From: Rheinheimera nanhaiensis E407-8
GTDB lineage: Bacteria > Pseudomonadota > Gammaproteobacteria > Enterobacterales > Alteromonadaceae
DNA length: 64,000 bases
Reading direction: 5' to 3'
Assembly (NCBI RefSeq): GCF_000296695.1
Contig: NZ_BAFK01000002.1
Coordinates: 62,001 to 126,000 of the forward strand
The position numbers and the translations under genes are program-made. This document shows, in pieces, positions 51,094-60,884 of the stretch (positions are counted from its first letter, which is position 1; the number at the start of each line of letters is the position of its first letter). The notes below the pieces were generated by a model. The model was not told the origin of the DNA. It saw only the letters and a list, made by a program, of their open reading frames with translations, and ran no database searches.

Positions 51094-53445
51094 ATGTTAA
51101 ACCGGTTAAGTAAAAAACCGCGCTTACTGGCATTGCTGGTCGCTGTGCCGGCGGCGCTGTTGGCGTTGGTTTTGTTGCTGCTGAGCCTATCGCCCAGGCC
51201 AGAGCTGTACAGCGGTTACCGGCAAAGCGGCGCCTATTTTGCCGCCGGCGGCGAGCTGTTAAGCCTGCGTTTGGCGCAGGATCAGCGCTACCGGCTTAAA
51301 GTGACACTGGACGATATCGCCCCCACGCTACAACAGGCCACCTTACTGTATGAAGACCGGCGTTTTTACCAGCATGTTGGTGTGGATCTGACGGCCGTCG
51401 GTCGTGCCTTCTGGCAAAGCATAGTAAAAAGCGGCCGCCGTCAGGGCGCATCGACCATTACCATGCAGCTGGCGCGGCTGCGCTATGGTTTAAATACCAG
51501 TACCTTCGCCGGTAAGCTACAGCAGCTGGTGCTGGCGCTGTATCTGGAATGGCACCTGAGCAAAGCCGATATTTTACAGGGCTATTTTAATTACGCCCCT
51601 TATGGCGGCAATATTGAAAGCGCCGCTGCCGCCAGCCTGATCTACTTTGGCAAAGAAGTAAGCCGCCTTAGCCTGCCCGAAGCGCTGGCGCTAAGTGTAA
51701 TACCACAAAACCCTAACCAGCGCAGCCCGTTAAGTACAACCGGCCGTGAGCAGCTGGAGCGGGCGCGACAGCGTTTAGCTGCGCTTTGGCTGGCGCAGTA
51801 CGGCCAAGCCGTTGAGGATGCCCGTTTAAGCCTGCCGCTGCACTATTATCAGCGTAGCGATCTCACCAACCAGGCACCGCACTTTGTTACTCAGTTACAG
51901 CAGGGCGGCGAGCTACTAACGGCAGATGCCGGCACTGAAGGCCGCTTTTATACCAGTTTGCAGTTACCGTTGCAGCAGGTGTTGGCGCAGCAGGTTAACC
52001 GCTATTTGCGCCGCCAGCAGCAAGCCGGTTTTACCAATGCCAGCGCGCTGTTGATAAAGCGCAGCAGCATGCAGGTGCTGGCCTGGCTGGGGTCGGCCGA
52101 TTTTAACAATGCCGCTATTTTAGGCCAGGTCGATGGCGTGAGCGCTTTGCGCTCGCCAGGCTCGGCGTTAAAGCCCTTTGTCTATGCGCTGGCGCTGCAA
52201 CAAGGGCTTATTCACCCGCAAAGTCTACTTAGCGATATACCGCGCCGTTATGGCAGCTTTAACCCGGAGAATTTCGACGGCAAGTTTGCCGGCCCGCTGC
52301 CGGCAACCGAGGCGCTGATTAACAGCCGCAATGTGCCGGCGGTGCAGTTACAGGCGCAGTTAACCGCGCCGGATTTTTATCACTGGCTAAAACTCGCCGG
52401 GGTACACCTGCCAAAAGGGCCCGGGCATTATGGCCTGGCGCTGGTATTGGGCGGCATGGAAATTAGCATGGCGCAGCTGGTGCAGCTGTATGCCACTTTG
52501 GGCAATGGCGGAAGCTGGCAGGCGCTGCAGTGGCAGGCCATGCCTGTAGCAAGCAAGAGCCAGGCACTGCTTAGCCCTGAGGCGGCATTTTTAACGCTGG
52601 ATATGCTGCGTCAGCACCCCAGGCCACAGGCGGGGCTTGTACACAAGTTGGTTGAGCAACTGCCGGTCGCCTGGAAAACCGGCACCTCTTATGCCTTTCG
52701 CGATGCCTGGGCTATTGGTTTAACCGGCGACTATGTACTGGCGGTATGGTTGGGTAACTTTGATGGCAGCAGTAACCCTAATCTGGTCGGTTTAACTGCC
52801 GCCGGCCCCTTGCTGTTTGAGCTGTTAGCCTTGTTACCGGCAGATAACGACGCCAACAAAGCGCTGTTTACGCCGTCAGGCAAGCTTAATATTCAGCAGG
52901 TCGCGCTCTGTAGCCGCAGCGGACAGTTGCCAAATAAATATTGCCCGCACACCACACCCGGCTGGTTTATTCCGGGGGTGTCGCCAATAAAGGTTTCTGA
53001 CGTGCACCGCGCGGTGCCGGTGTATACCGACAGCGGCCTTAGAGCTTGTCGCCATCAGCCGCCAAAAACTGAGCTTAAGGTGTATGAATTTTGGCCGTCA
53101 GATATAGCGCGGGCTTATCAGCAGGCCGGGCTTATGCTGCAAACTGCGCCTGAGTATCAGCAACCCTGTACGTTGCAGCAACTGGCCGGTCAGCCACCGC
53201 AGATCCGCACACCTCAGCCGGATCTGATCTATCAGTTGGGCAATACGCCACAGCAGCGGCAAATTGCGCTAAAGGCCAGCTTTGATGGCGGCGTGAGCCG
53301 GGCGCACTGGTTTATCGATCAGCGTTATATCGGCGCAGTCAGCCCGGGGGAAACCCTGCTCTGGCCGGCAGAAAGTGGCCAGTTTCAGCTAAGAGTGGTG
53401 GATGATTTAGGCGGCGTCGCTACCCAACGCCTGCAGGTGCAGTAA
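51094..53445 (+). CDS. pbpC: Penicillin-binding protein 1C, transglycosylase-transpeptidase
   Basis: In this 783-residue class A-type PBP a membrane anchor (about 8-32) precedes a GT51 glycosyltransferase domain whose catalytic Glu is in Y-E-D-R-R-F-Y-Q-H-V-G (E87), followed by G-A-S-T-I-T-M-Q-L-A-R. The transpeptidase domain carries S357-A-L-K360, N-S-R-N and K528-T-G-T-S. A C-terminal BiPBP_C-type domain (about 690-783) completes the PbpC layout. All catalytic residues are present. It follows the A2M gene, as in many gammaproteobacteria. Confidence 0.95.
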   Translation: MLNRLSKKPRLLALLVAVPAALLALVLLLLSLSPRPELYSGYRQSGAYFAAGGELLSLRLAQDQRYRLKVTLDDIAPTLQQATLLYEDRRFYQHVGVDLTAVGRAFWQSIVKSGRRQGASTITMQLARLRYGLNTSTFAGKLQQLVLALYLEWHLSKADILQGYFNYAPYGGNIESAAAASLIYFGKEVSRLSLPEALALSVIPQNPNQRSPLSTTGREQLERARQRLAALWLAQYGQAVEDARLSLPLHYYQRSDLTNQAPHFVTQLQQGGELLTADAGTEGRFYTSLQLPLQQVLAQQVNRYLRRQQQAGFTNASALLIKRSSMQVLAWLGSADFNNAAILGQVDGVSALRSPGSALKPFVYALALQQGLIHPQSLLSDIPRRYGSFNPENFDGKFAGPLPATEALINSRNVPAVQLQAQLTAPDFYHWLKLAGVHLPKGPGHYGLALVLGGMEISMAQLVQLYATLGNGGSWQALQWQAMPVASKSQALLSPEAAFLTLDMLRQHPRPQAGLVHKLVEQLPVAWKTGTSYAFRDAWAIGLTGDYVLAVWLGNFDGSSNPNLVGLTAAGPLLFELLALLPADNDANKALFTPSGKLNIQQVALCSRSGQLPNKYCPHTTPGWFIPGVSPIKVSDVHRAVPVYTDSGLRACRHQPPKTELKVYEFWPSDIARAYQQAGLMLQTAPEYQQPCTLQQLAGQPPQIRTPQPDLIYQLGNTPQQRQIALKASFDGGVSRAHWFIDQRYIGAVSPGETLLWPAESGQFQLRVVDDLGGVATQRLQVQ

Positions 53446-53510
53446 AGCCTTATGTTAACGCGGCAGCTGCGCTAAAATGGCGGTGTTTTTTCTAAGATGT
53501 CGGATCTGCC

Positions 53511-54653
53511 ATGTACTGCGCCCATTTTGCGGCTAAACGCTGTCAGTCTTGCCACTGGCTGGACAAACCCTATGCTGAGCAGCTAAGCCTGAAGCAGCAA
53601 CACCTTACTGCTTTGTTAGCGCCTGCAAACGATGTTGAGCTGCTATCGCCGGTGGCCTCCGCCGAGCAGGGCTTTCGTTATAAAGCCAAAATGGTGGTGC
53701 AGGGCAGTGCTGATGCGCCCATATTGGGCATTATCAATGCACAGGGCGAGGCGGTAGACTTAGCCGATTGCCCGCTGTACCCAGCGGCGTTTGCTACTGC
53801 CTTTGATCTTTGTAAAGCCTTTATTCGCAAGGCGAAGTTAACACCCTACGATATTAATGCCCGCCGCGGCGAGCTTAAATACCTGCTGCTTAGCCAAAGC
53901 CTGCACAGCGGCCGCTTTATGCTGCGTTTGGTGCTGCGCTCGAAAAACTGTCTGGCATCGATTGAAAAACATTTACCCTGGCTGTTGGCGCAGTGGCCTG
54001 AACTTGACGTGTGCTCGGTGAATTTGCAGCCCAAGCCGGCCGCGCTTTTAGAAGGCGATGAAGAAATTGTGCTAAGCGTACAGCATCAGCTGGCCGAGCA
54101 GCTAAATCAGGTGCCGCTGTATTTAACGCCACAAAGCTTTTTTCAAACCCAGCCGGTGGTGGCGGCCAGCTTATATCAGACCGCCGCACAGTGGGCCACA
54201 GAGCTGCAGCAAGAACACACCTTTAGTGAAATTTGGGATTTATTTTGTGGTGTCGGCGGTTTTGGCCTGCATGTGGCAACGCCAGCGCAGCAACTGGTGG
54301 GCATCGAAATTGCCTCTAATGCCATTGCCAGTGCCAGCCGCTCGGCAGCAGAGCTGGGGCTTAGCAAAGTAAACTTTCAGGCGCTGGATGCCGGTGCCTT
54401 TGCCAATGCCGCGGCCAAAGCGCCGGATCTGCTACTGGTTAACCCGCCACGGCGTGGCCTGGGTGCGACACTGTGCCAGGATATTCAGCGGCTGGCTCCG
54501 CGCTGGCTAATGTACTCAAGCTGTAATGCAGCCAGCCTGGCGCAGGATTTGGCCCAGCTGACTGATTATAAGTTACTCAAAGTGCAACTGTTCGATATGC
54601 TCGCCCACAGCAGCCACTATGAAGTGCTGACCTTATTACGCCGTAATCATTAG
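53511..54653 (+). CDS. rlmC: 23S rRNA (uracil(747)-C(5))-methyltransferase RlmC
   Basis: In this 380-residue SAM-dependent RNA methyltransferase of the RumB/RlmC type, the N-terminal Fe-S cluster region starts M-Y-C-A-H-F and has C-Q-S-C-H-W. The SAM loop is D-L-F-C-G-V-G-G-F-G (near residue 245). The catalytic Cys is in Y-S-S-C-N (near 345), and N-P-P-R-R-G marks the substrate loop. It methylates U747 of 23S rRNA. It stands alone between pbpC and a convergent small gene. Confidence 0.93.
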   Translation: MYCAHFAAKRCQSCHWLDKPYAEQLSLKQQHLTALLAPANDVELLSPVASAEQGFRYKAKMVVQGSADAPILGIINAQGEAVDLADCPLYPAAFATAFDLCKAFIRKAKLTPYDINARRGELKYLLLSQSLHSGRFMLRLVLRSKNCLASIEKHLPWLLAQWPELDVCSVNLQPKPAALLEGDEEIVLSVQHQLAEQLNQVPLYLTPQSFFQTQPVVAASLYQTAAQWATELQQEHTFSEIWDLFCGVGGFGLHVATPAQQLVGIEIASNAIASASRSAAELGLSKVNFQALDAGAFANAAAKAPDLLLVNPPRRGLGATLCQDIQRLAPRWLMYSSCNAASLAQDLAQLTDYKLLKVQLFDMLAHSSHYEVLTLLRRNH

Positions 54654-54665
54654 TGGCCACGCAGG

Positions 54666-54980
54666 TTAGCGATGGCCATCCAGAATACGCACGATTTCTC
54701 TGCTGTGTTCAAACAGTTCGATAATAGTGCCTTCAATTTGCACGGTGATAATGCCGTCAGTAGCCGGGCGGCTGATCACTTTGGCGCGGCGGTAATAGTC
54801 TTCTGCCAGAAATTGGCCTGGTGCCAGTTTCTTCTGCCAGCCAGGGGGCAAGGGTTCACCTTTGGCCAGTTTTTTTGCCAGGCCCGGTGGTAACGACTTG
54901 TCCTGATCCGGTTTTGCCTGTACGGCAAAACTTAAACTCACCATTAAAACACACACCAGGGAAATGAGCGTTTTCATCAT
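54666..54980 (-). CDS. CigR/RcnB-like small periplasmic protein
   Basis: In this 104-residue protein a signal peptide (about 1-22, cleaved after Q-A) precedes the paired repeats L-P-P-G-L-A-K-K-L and L-P-P-G-W-Q-K-K-L, characteristic of the RcnB / CigR-like family. The C-terminus carries the Y-Y-R-R-A-K-V-I domain. Members include an anti-virulence regulator of Salmonella and a metal-related periplasmic protein; which role applies is unknown. Two adjacent ATGs (54980 and 54977) are possible starts behind GGAG. Confidence 0.78.
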   Translation of the reverse strand: MMKTLISLVCVLMVSLSFAVQAKPDQDKSLPPGLAKKLAKGEPLPPGWQKKLAPGQFLAEDYYRRAKVISRPATDGIITVQIEGTIIELFEHSREIVRILDGHR

Positions 54981-55094
54981 TGTCTACTCCGTTTGTTTTC
55001 ACGGTTTTTAACATAGCTGGCTTAATGCCGGCTTAATTGCCTGCCTTAATTACATGCTGTGCTGCACCACTTGCATCCTGCCAGTCTTGTTATA

Positions 55095-55114
55095 TACTGT
55101 ATTTGTATACAGTA
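55095..55114 (+). promoter_or_regulatory. LexA (SOS) box upstream of imuA
   Basis: TACTGTATTTGTATACAGTA, a near-perfect gammaproteobacterial LexA box (CTGT-N8-ACAG at 55097-55112), 12 bases before the imuA ATG at 55127. It indicates DNA-damage control of the downstream cassette. Confidence 0.9.
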
Positions 55115-55126
55115 ATTTGGTGGTGT

Positions 55127-55798
55127 ATGTCGGCAATTATCGCGCAATTAACCCGGCGCCAGCTGTTATGGCAGGGCAATAATCAACAAGCCGCTTATCA
55201 GGCGTTAAGCTCGGGCTTTGCTGAGCTGGACGCCCGCTTAGGCGGTGGCTTTCCGGCCACTGGCTTAATAGAGCTGCAAACGGATGCGGGCATTGGCGAG
55301 CTGCGTGTCATGCTGCCCTATTTAAAACAGCAACAGGCCAGCGGCCGCTTACTGGTACTGATTGCGCCACCGGCTGAGCCTTGTGCTGATATGCTCGCCG
55401 CTGCCGGCATTAACCTGGACGCCCTACTGATCATTAGCCCGGCGAATAATAACGCTATGCTATGGGCCGCTGAGCAGTGTCTGCACAGTGGTTGCTGCGC
55501 TTCGGTGCTATTGTGGCAGCCGCAGCTAAGCCTGGCGCAGGCCCGGCGTTTACAGCTGGCGGCAGAGCAGGGCGCGGCCAGTTTAATAGTGCTGCGAAAG
55601 CCGGCGCAGTATTTAAGCCTGCCGGTAAATTTAAGCCTGGCGTTAACCGCCAAAGCGCAAGGCCTTAGCGTTAAGGTGCTAAAACGTAAAGGTGGCTGGG
55701 CCGGCGAGGTAGTCAATATCAGCATGCAGCAGCACTGGCCGGCGCTGTGTTTAGCTGACAGCAGCGCTGCCACCGCGTTAACGGCTGTCGCAGGTTAG
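55127..55798 (+). CDS. imuA: ImuA, RecA/SulA-like SOS mutagenesis factor
   Basis: This is a 223-residue SulA-like/RecA-like protein, the first gene of the SOS mutasome cassette. G-F-A-E-L-D-A-R-L-G-G-G-F-P (near 30) and the following V-M-L-P-Y-L are the family signature; no complete Walker A is needed. ImuA interacts with ImuB and is required for damage-induced mutagenesis in the systems studied. I place the start at 55127, after the LexA box, rather than at 55037 where the frame opens. ImuB starts five bases after the stop. Confidence 0.88.
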   Translation: MSAIIAQLTRRQLLWQGNNQQAAYQALSSGFAELDARLGGGFPATGLIELQTDAGIGELRVMLPYLKQQQASGRLLVLIAPPAEPCADMLAAAGINLDALLIISPANNNAMLWAAEQCLHSGCCASVLLWQPQLSLAQARRLQLAAEQGAASLIVLRKPAQYLSLPVNLSLALTAKAQGLSVKVLKRKGGWAGEVVNISMQQHWPALCLADSSAATALTAVAG

Positions 55799-55803
55799 CC
55801 GCT

Positions 55804-57249
55804 ATGGCGCTGTATTTGTATTTACAGTTGCCATCTTTGCTGGTCGACTGCGTAAGCCCGCTGCCGGCTAAGGTACCGCTGGCAGTAGCCGATGCGCAGC
55901 ACCGCCTGGTGCAGTTAAACGCAGAAGCCGCCGCGCGTGGTATTACCCTGGGGATGTCGCTAGGCACGGCCGCCGCGCTCTGTGCTGATTTACAGCTGCT
56001 GCCGTATCAGACAGAGCGGCAACAGCAGTTGCTGCAAAGTGTGGCGCAGCAGCTGTATCAGCTGACGGCCGATATCGCGCTGGACCCACCAGATGGCCTG
56101 TATTTACGCCTTTGTGCCATGTTAAGGCTATACCGTGGCCTTAATGGCTACTGGCAGGTGCTTTATAAGGCACTGCAGGCGCTGGGTTATCGTTATCAGT
56201 TTAGTTGTGGCACCACACCACTGGCCGCCAAATGCCTGGCGCGGCAGCAGCTTAACCTGTTAAGTGCCGACAGCACCGGGCTTAGCGCAGCACTAAAACG
56301 CAGCCCGCTTGTGGCGAGCGAGCTGAGCCTGCCATTACAGCAGCAGTTAAAACGGTTGGGTATTAATACCTTAGGCCAGCTGCTGGCGCTGGCACCGGCC
56401 GAGCTGTCGCGCCGCTTCGAGCCTGAGCTGTTAAGCTATCTGGGCAGGCTAAACGGCGATTTTTATCATGCACTTAATTATATTCAGCCGGCGCCGGGTT
56501 TTAGCCGTTATATCGAACTGTTGTACGATATTGCTGACACCCGTGTACTGACTGCTCCACTTAGCAGCCTGCTGCAACAGTTATCCATGCAGCTGAAACA
56601 GCGTGATGCACTGTGTTATCAGTTGCAGCTTAGCTTGCATTTTCGCTCTGGCCGGCCCGCCATAGTGTTAGCGGTTGGCTCGGCGCAGGGCGAATATCTG
56701 CCAGAGCGCTGGTTAATGCTGTGCCAGCTGCAGTTATGCCGGCTTAAGCTGGCCGAGCCGGTCAGCGGCCTTGAGCTTAACTGCGATGATTTTAAGCCGA
56801 GGCAGGCGCAAACCGCGGCCTTATTTGATAACTCAGTGGCTACCCTGTCGCCTTTACAGTTGGTGTCATTGCTTGAAGCCAGGCTGGGGCGTGGAGCTAT
56901 CAGCAGCCTTAGCCTGCAAAACCAACATTTACCTGAGCTGGCCAGCCGCCGGCAACCGCCGTTATGGACGCAGCAGAGCCAACACCAGAAGCAGCAAAAC
57001 CAGAGTGGTGGTGGGGCAGCATTGAAGCCTGTTATACCTTTAGCGTTAAGGCCAGCCTTTATTTTGCCCAGCCCCAGGCCATTAACTGAGCCGGTAGAGA
57101 TCACGTCTGGCCCGGAGCGACTATGCCCAAACGGCTGGCAGCTGGCGGCGCAGCGTGATTATTTTATTGGCCGTAACCGCAAAGGCCAGTGGCTGTGGCT
57201 GTACCGCACGGTGTCGCAGCAGTGGTTTGTGCACGGCCTGTTTAGTTAG
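55804..57249 (+). CDS. imuB: ImuB, catalytically inactive Y-family DNA polymerase adaptor
   Basis: This is a 481-residue Y-family-like protein. At the catalytic positions the usual Asp and Asp-Glu are replaced (start L-Y-L-Y-L-Q-L-P; later D-P-P-D-G-L-Y-L-R-L-C), so polymerase activity is not expected. ImuB links ImuA, DnaE2 and the beta clamp in known systems. The middle helix-hairpin-helix-like part and a C-terminal domain ending in a W-rich segment are present. It sits between imuA (gap 5) and dnaE2 (gap 8), in one operon. Confidence 0.9.
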   Translation: MALYLYLQLPSLLVDCVSPLPAKVPLAVADAQHRLVQLNAEAAARGITLGMSLGTAAALCADLQLLPYQTERQQQLLQSVAQQLYQLTADIALDPPDGLYLRLCAMLRLYRGLNGYWQVLYKALQALGYRYQFSCGTTPLAAKCLARQQLNLLSADSTGLSAALKRSPLVASELSLPLQQQLKRLGINTLGQLLALAPAELSRRFEPELLSYLGRLNGDFYHALNYIQPAPGFSRYIELLYDIADTRVLTAPLSSLLQQLSMQLKQRDALCYQLQLSLHFRSGRPAIVLAVGSAQGEYLPERWLMLCQLQLCRLKLAEPVSGLELNCDDFKPRQAQTAALFDNSVATLSPLQLVSLLEARLGRGAISSLSLQNQHLPELASRRQPPLWTQQSQHQKQQNQSGGGAALKPVIPLALRPAFILPSPRPLTEPVEITSGPERLCPNGWQLAAQRDYFIGRNRKGQWLWLYRTVSQQWFVHGLFS

Positions 57250-57257
57250 CCACCGCC

Positions 57258-60200
57258 ATGGCCTACGCAGAGCTGTTTTGTCAAAGCCACTTTAGTTTTT
57301 TACAGGGCGCATCCAGCCCGCAGGAGCTGGTGCAGCAAGCCGCTGCGCTGGGGTACAGCGCGCTGGCACTGACCGATGAGTGCTCGGTGGCCGGCGTGGT
57401 GCGCGCCTACCGTGAAATTAACGAGCTTAAGCTTAACCTTAAGCTGATTGTCGGCAGTTATTTTCAGCTCGACAGGCTACAGCTGGTGCTGCTGTGCCCG
57501 GATAAAACCGCCTACAGTGAGCTGTGCCGTATTATTACCAATGCCCGCCGGCGCAGCAGCAAAGGCCAGTATCAGCTAACGCCATGGGATCTGATGTCGG
57601 TGAAACACTGTTTGCTGCTGTGGCTGCCCTCGGGCGAGCCTGACAGCGACCAGCACTGGCTGGCCTGGCTGCAAAAATATCACACTGAGCGCTTGTGGTT
57701 AGCGCTGCGGCGTGAGCTTAGCCATAACGAACCGGCTTTTAGCGCTTATTGTCTGGCGCTGGCGGCCCGGCATCAGCTAAGTGTAGTGGCCTGCGGTGCT
57801 GTGTTGATGCACAGCCCCGGCCGGCTGGCACTGCAGCACTGTTTAACCGCCATTAAAGCCGGTATGCCGCTGGCACAACTGGGCCGGCAGCTACTGAGTA
57901 ATGCCGAGCGTGCACTGCGGCCGCTGAGCAAGCTGTCACGCTTATTTACCGCTGAGCAGCTGGCGCAAACGGCATTAATTGCCGCGCGCTGCAGCTTTAA
58001 TTTGAAAGAGCTGAAATACCAATACCCCAGTGAGCTGGTGCCGGTAGGAGAAACGCCTGCCAGTTATCTGGCAAAGCTGGTGGCCGAGGGCGCGCAGCAG
58101 CGCTTTAACCGGCAGGTGCCCACAAAAGTACAGGCGCTGATTGATAAAGAGCTAACACTTATCGCTGAGCTGGGCTACGAGTACTTTTTCCTCACCATTT
58201 ATGATTTGGTATGCTTTGCCAAAAGCCGCGGTATTTTGTATCAGGGCCGCGGCTCAGCAGCCAATTCGGTGGTGTGTTACTGCTTGTTTATCACCGCTGT
58301 TGATCCGGCCAAAGTTGAGGTGCTGTTTGAGCGCTTTTTATCCAAAGAGCGCCGGGAGCCGCCGGATATTGATGTCGATTTTGAGCACGAGCGGCGTGAA
58401 GAAGTGATCCAGTATCTGTACCAGAAATACGGCCGCGAGCGGGCGGCACTGGCCGCTACCGTAATTAGCTACCGCTTTAAAAGTGCCTTTCGGGATGTGG
58501 GGAAAGCGCTGGGGCTGCCGCTTAATCAGCTGGAGTTTTTGCTAAAGCATATTCAGCGGCGCGACCCTGCTGTTAGCTGGCAGCAGCAGTTAAATAGCCT
58601 GGGGCTAAATAGCCATTCGCAGCTCACCCAGCAACTTATCAGCCTGGTGGAGCAGTTACGTGGCTTTCCGCGCCATTTATCGCAGCATGTCGGTGGCTTT
58701 GTTATCTCCAGCGGGCCTTTGTACGAACTGGTGCCACTGGAAAACGCCGCTATGGCCGGCCGTACTGTGATCCAGTGGGATAAGGATGATTTAGAAACAC
58801 TGGAGCTGTTAAAAGTCGATGTGCTGGCGCTTGGCATGTTAACCGCCATTGGTAAGTGTTTTGCGCTGGTAAAACAGCATTTTCAGCAAGAGCTGAGCGT
58901 GGCCGGTATTTGTGGCAAGGGCGATGATGCCAGCGTGTACCAGATGATGCAGCAGGCAGACACCATCGGCGTGTTTCAGATTGAATCACGCGCTCAGATG
59001 AGCATGCTGCCAAGGCTGAAACCCAACTGTTACTACGATTTAGTGGTGCAAATTGCCATAGTACGGCCTGGCCCGATTCAGGGCGATATGGTGCACCCTT
59101 ATTTAAAGCGGCGCGATGGTATAGAAGCGGTGAGCTATCCGTCTGAGGCAGTAAAAGGGGTGCTGGGACGCACCCTGGGCGTGCCGATTTTTCAGGAGCA
59201 GGTAATAGCACTGGCGATGGTAGCAGCCGGTTTTAGCGGCGGTGAGGCCGACCAGCTACGCCGGGCTATGGCCAGCTGGAAGAAAACCGGCGAGCTGTTG
59301 CAGTTTAAACATAAGCTGATTGACGGTATGCAAAGTCGCGGTTATCCGCTTGACTATGCCGGGCGTATTTACCAGCAAATTTGCGGCTTTGGTGAGTATG
59401 GTTTTCCCGAGTCGCATTCGGCCAGTTTTGCCGTGCTGGCCTATGTGTCTGCCTGGCTTAAGTATTATTACCCGGCGGCGTTTTGCGCGGCTTTATTAAA
59501 CAGCCAGCCGATGGGATTTTACTCGCCCTCGCAATTGTTGCAGGATGCGCGCCGCCATGGTGTCACTGTGCTGCCATTGTGTGTTAACCACAGCCAGTGG
59601 CTGTATAGCCTTGAGCAGCAGGGCAAAGCTATCCGGCTGGGGTTAAAGCAAATTAAAGGCCTAAGCCAGGCGGGCGCAGAAAGGCTGCTAACTAAGCGCC
59701 CGGCTAATGGCTATCGCAGCCTGGCTGAGCTAAAACAATTAGGGCTAAGCCGCGCCGATTTACAGGCGCTGGCCAGTGCCAATGCGCTAAAGGCGTTAAG
59801 TGGTGACCGCTATAACAGCCGCTGGCAACTGCTGGATCAGCAGCACAGCCTGCCGCTGTTTGCTGCAGTGACAGAGCCGCAAACCGCTTATCTGGCCCCA
59901 CCGGACCAGCTGGCCAATGTGCTGGAAGATTACGCCGCCACCGGGCTTAGTCTGGAGCAGCACCCGCTGGCCTTGCTGCGCCGCGCCAATAAATTGCCAC
60001 GCAGCAAGCAGGTGGCAGAGCTTAGCAGTGTCAGGCACAACAGCCCGGTGCGGCTAAGTGGCCTGGTCACCTTACGCCAGCGGCCCGGTACCGCAGCGGG
60101 GGTAACCTTTATGTCACTGGAAGATGAAACCGGTACCGCCAATGTGCTGGTGTGGCTGGCCACTGCTCAGGCGCAGCAGCAGGCGTTTTTAACCTCGACC

Positions 60201-60323
60201 ATTTTGCAGGTCGATGGCATTTTGCAGCGCGAAGGCGAGGTAGTGCATATTATCGCCGGTAAGCTGGTTGACTTATCGCCACTTTTGGCTGAACTTAGTT
60301 TAGCCGCGCGGCATTTTCACTGA
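57258..60323 (+). CDS. dnaE2: Error-prone DNA polymerase DnaE2 (ImuC)
   Basis: In this 1021-residue C-family DNA polymerase III alpha-subunit homologue, an N-terminal PHP domain (Q-S-H-F-S-F-L-Q-G-A-S-S-P) is followed by the polymerase domain with D-I-D-V-D-F (metal-binding Asp pair near residue 370). It also has G-V-F-Q-I-E-S and R-P-G-P-I-Q-G-D. The C-terminus ends in an OB-fold after the V-L-V-W-L segment. It is shorter than replicative DnaE and of the length expected for DnaE2. It performs translesion synthesis with ImuA and ImuB and carries the mutagenic activity of the SOS cassette. Confidence 0.95.
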   Translation: MAYAELFCQSHFSFLQGASSPQELVQQAAALGYSALALTDECSVAGVVRAYREINELKLNLKLIVGSYFQLDRLQLVLLCPDKTAYSELCRIITNARRRSSKGQYQLTPWDLMSVKHCLLLWLPSGEPDSDQHWLAWLQKYHTERLWLALRRELSHNEPAFSAYCLALAARHQLSVVACGAVLMHSPGRLALQHCLTAIKAGMPLAQLGRQLLSNAERALRPLSKLSRLFTAEQLAQTALIAARCSFNLKELKYQYPSELVPVGETPASYLAKLVAEGAQQRFNRQVPTKVQALIDKELTLIAELGYEYFFLTIYDLVCFAKSRGILYQGRGSAANSVVCYCLFITAVDPAKVEVLFERFLSKERREPPDIDVDFEHERREEVIQYLYQKYGRERAALAATVISYRFKSAFRDVGKALGLPLNQLEFLLKHIQRRDPAVSWQQQLNSLGLNSHSQLTQQLISLVEQLRGFPRHLSQHVGGFVISSGPLYELVPLENAAMAGRTVIQWDKDDLETLELLKVDVLALGMLTAIGKCFALVKQHFQQELSVAGICGKGDDASVYQMMQQADTIGVFQIESRAQMSMLPRLKPNCYYDLVVQIAIVRPGPIQGDMVHPYLKRRDGIEAVSYPSEAVKGVLGRTLGVPIFQEQVIALAMVAAGFSGGEADQLRRAMASWKKTGELLQFKHKLIDGMQSRGYPLDYAGRIYQQICGFGEYGFPESHSASFAVLAYVSAWLKYYYPAAFCAALLNSQPMGFYSPSQLLQDARRHGVTVLPLCVNHSQWLYSLEQQGKAIRLGLKQIKGLSQAGAERLLTKRPANGYRSLAELKQLGLSRADLQALASANALKALSGDRYNSRWQLLDQQHSLPLFAAVTEPQTAYLAPPDQLANVLEDYAATGLSLEQHPLALLRRANKLPRSKQVAELSSVRHNSPVRLSGLVTLRQRPGTAAGVTFMSLEDETGTANVLVWLATAQAQQQAFLTSTILQVDGILQREGEVVHIIAGKLVDLSPLLAELSLAARHFH

Positions 60324-60338
60324 AGCAAAGGGGCTTGT

Positions 60339-60884
60339 ATGCTAGTTAATCCAGCGCAGAGTCAGGTGTTATTGATTGATATTCAGCAAAAGCTGGCACC
60401 GGCTATTTTCGATGGCAAAGCGGTAGAGCAGGCGGCGGCCTGGGTGCTGCAGGTAGCGTTACAGCTGGATATCCCGCTATGGGCCACCGAGCAATACCCG
60501 CAGGGGCTTGGGCCGACGGTGCCGGCGTTAGCGGAGTTAATTCCACCCGGGCGGGTGCTGCAGAAAATGCACTTTAGCGCCTTAAGAGAGCCGCTGATTG
60601 TCAGTAACCTGGCCTGTACCGAGCGTAAACAGGTGATCGTGCTGGGCACGGAAACCCACGTCTGTGTGCTGCAGTCGGTGCTGGATTTACTGCAACTGGG
60701 CTATCAGGTGTTTGTGGTAGTCGAGGCGGTGGGCTCGCGCAGCGAGCAAAATAAGCAGCTGGCGCTTAGCCGTATGCAGCAGTGCGGCGCTTATATTATC
60801 AGCAAAGAAATGCTGGCGTTTGAGTGGTTAGAGCGCTGCGGCACCGACACCTTTCGCCAAATTAGCAAAGGCTGGATCCGTTAA
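60339..60884 (+). CDS. Isochorismatase-family cysteine hydrolase
   Basis: In this 181-residue protein the catalytic triad of the family is seen as D14 (L-L-I-D-I-Q), Lys in Q-K-M-H-F-S and Cys in T-H-V-C-V-L (near 110), with E-T-H-V-C as the signature. Family members hydrolyse isochorismate, nicotinamide or similar amides; this one is of the YcaC-like short type with unknown substrate. It starts 15 bases after dnaE2, so it may be carried along on the SOS transcript, but no functional link is known. Confidence 0.88.
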   Translation: MLVNPAQSQVLLIDIQQKLAPAIFDGKAVEQAAAWVLQVALQLDIPLWATEQYPQGLGPTVPALAELIPPGRVLQKMHFSALREPLIVSNLACTERKQVIVLGTETHVCVLQSVLDLLQLGYQVFVVVEAVGSRSEQNKQLALSRMQQCGAYIISKEMLAFEWLERCGTDTFRQISKGWIR

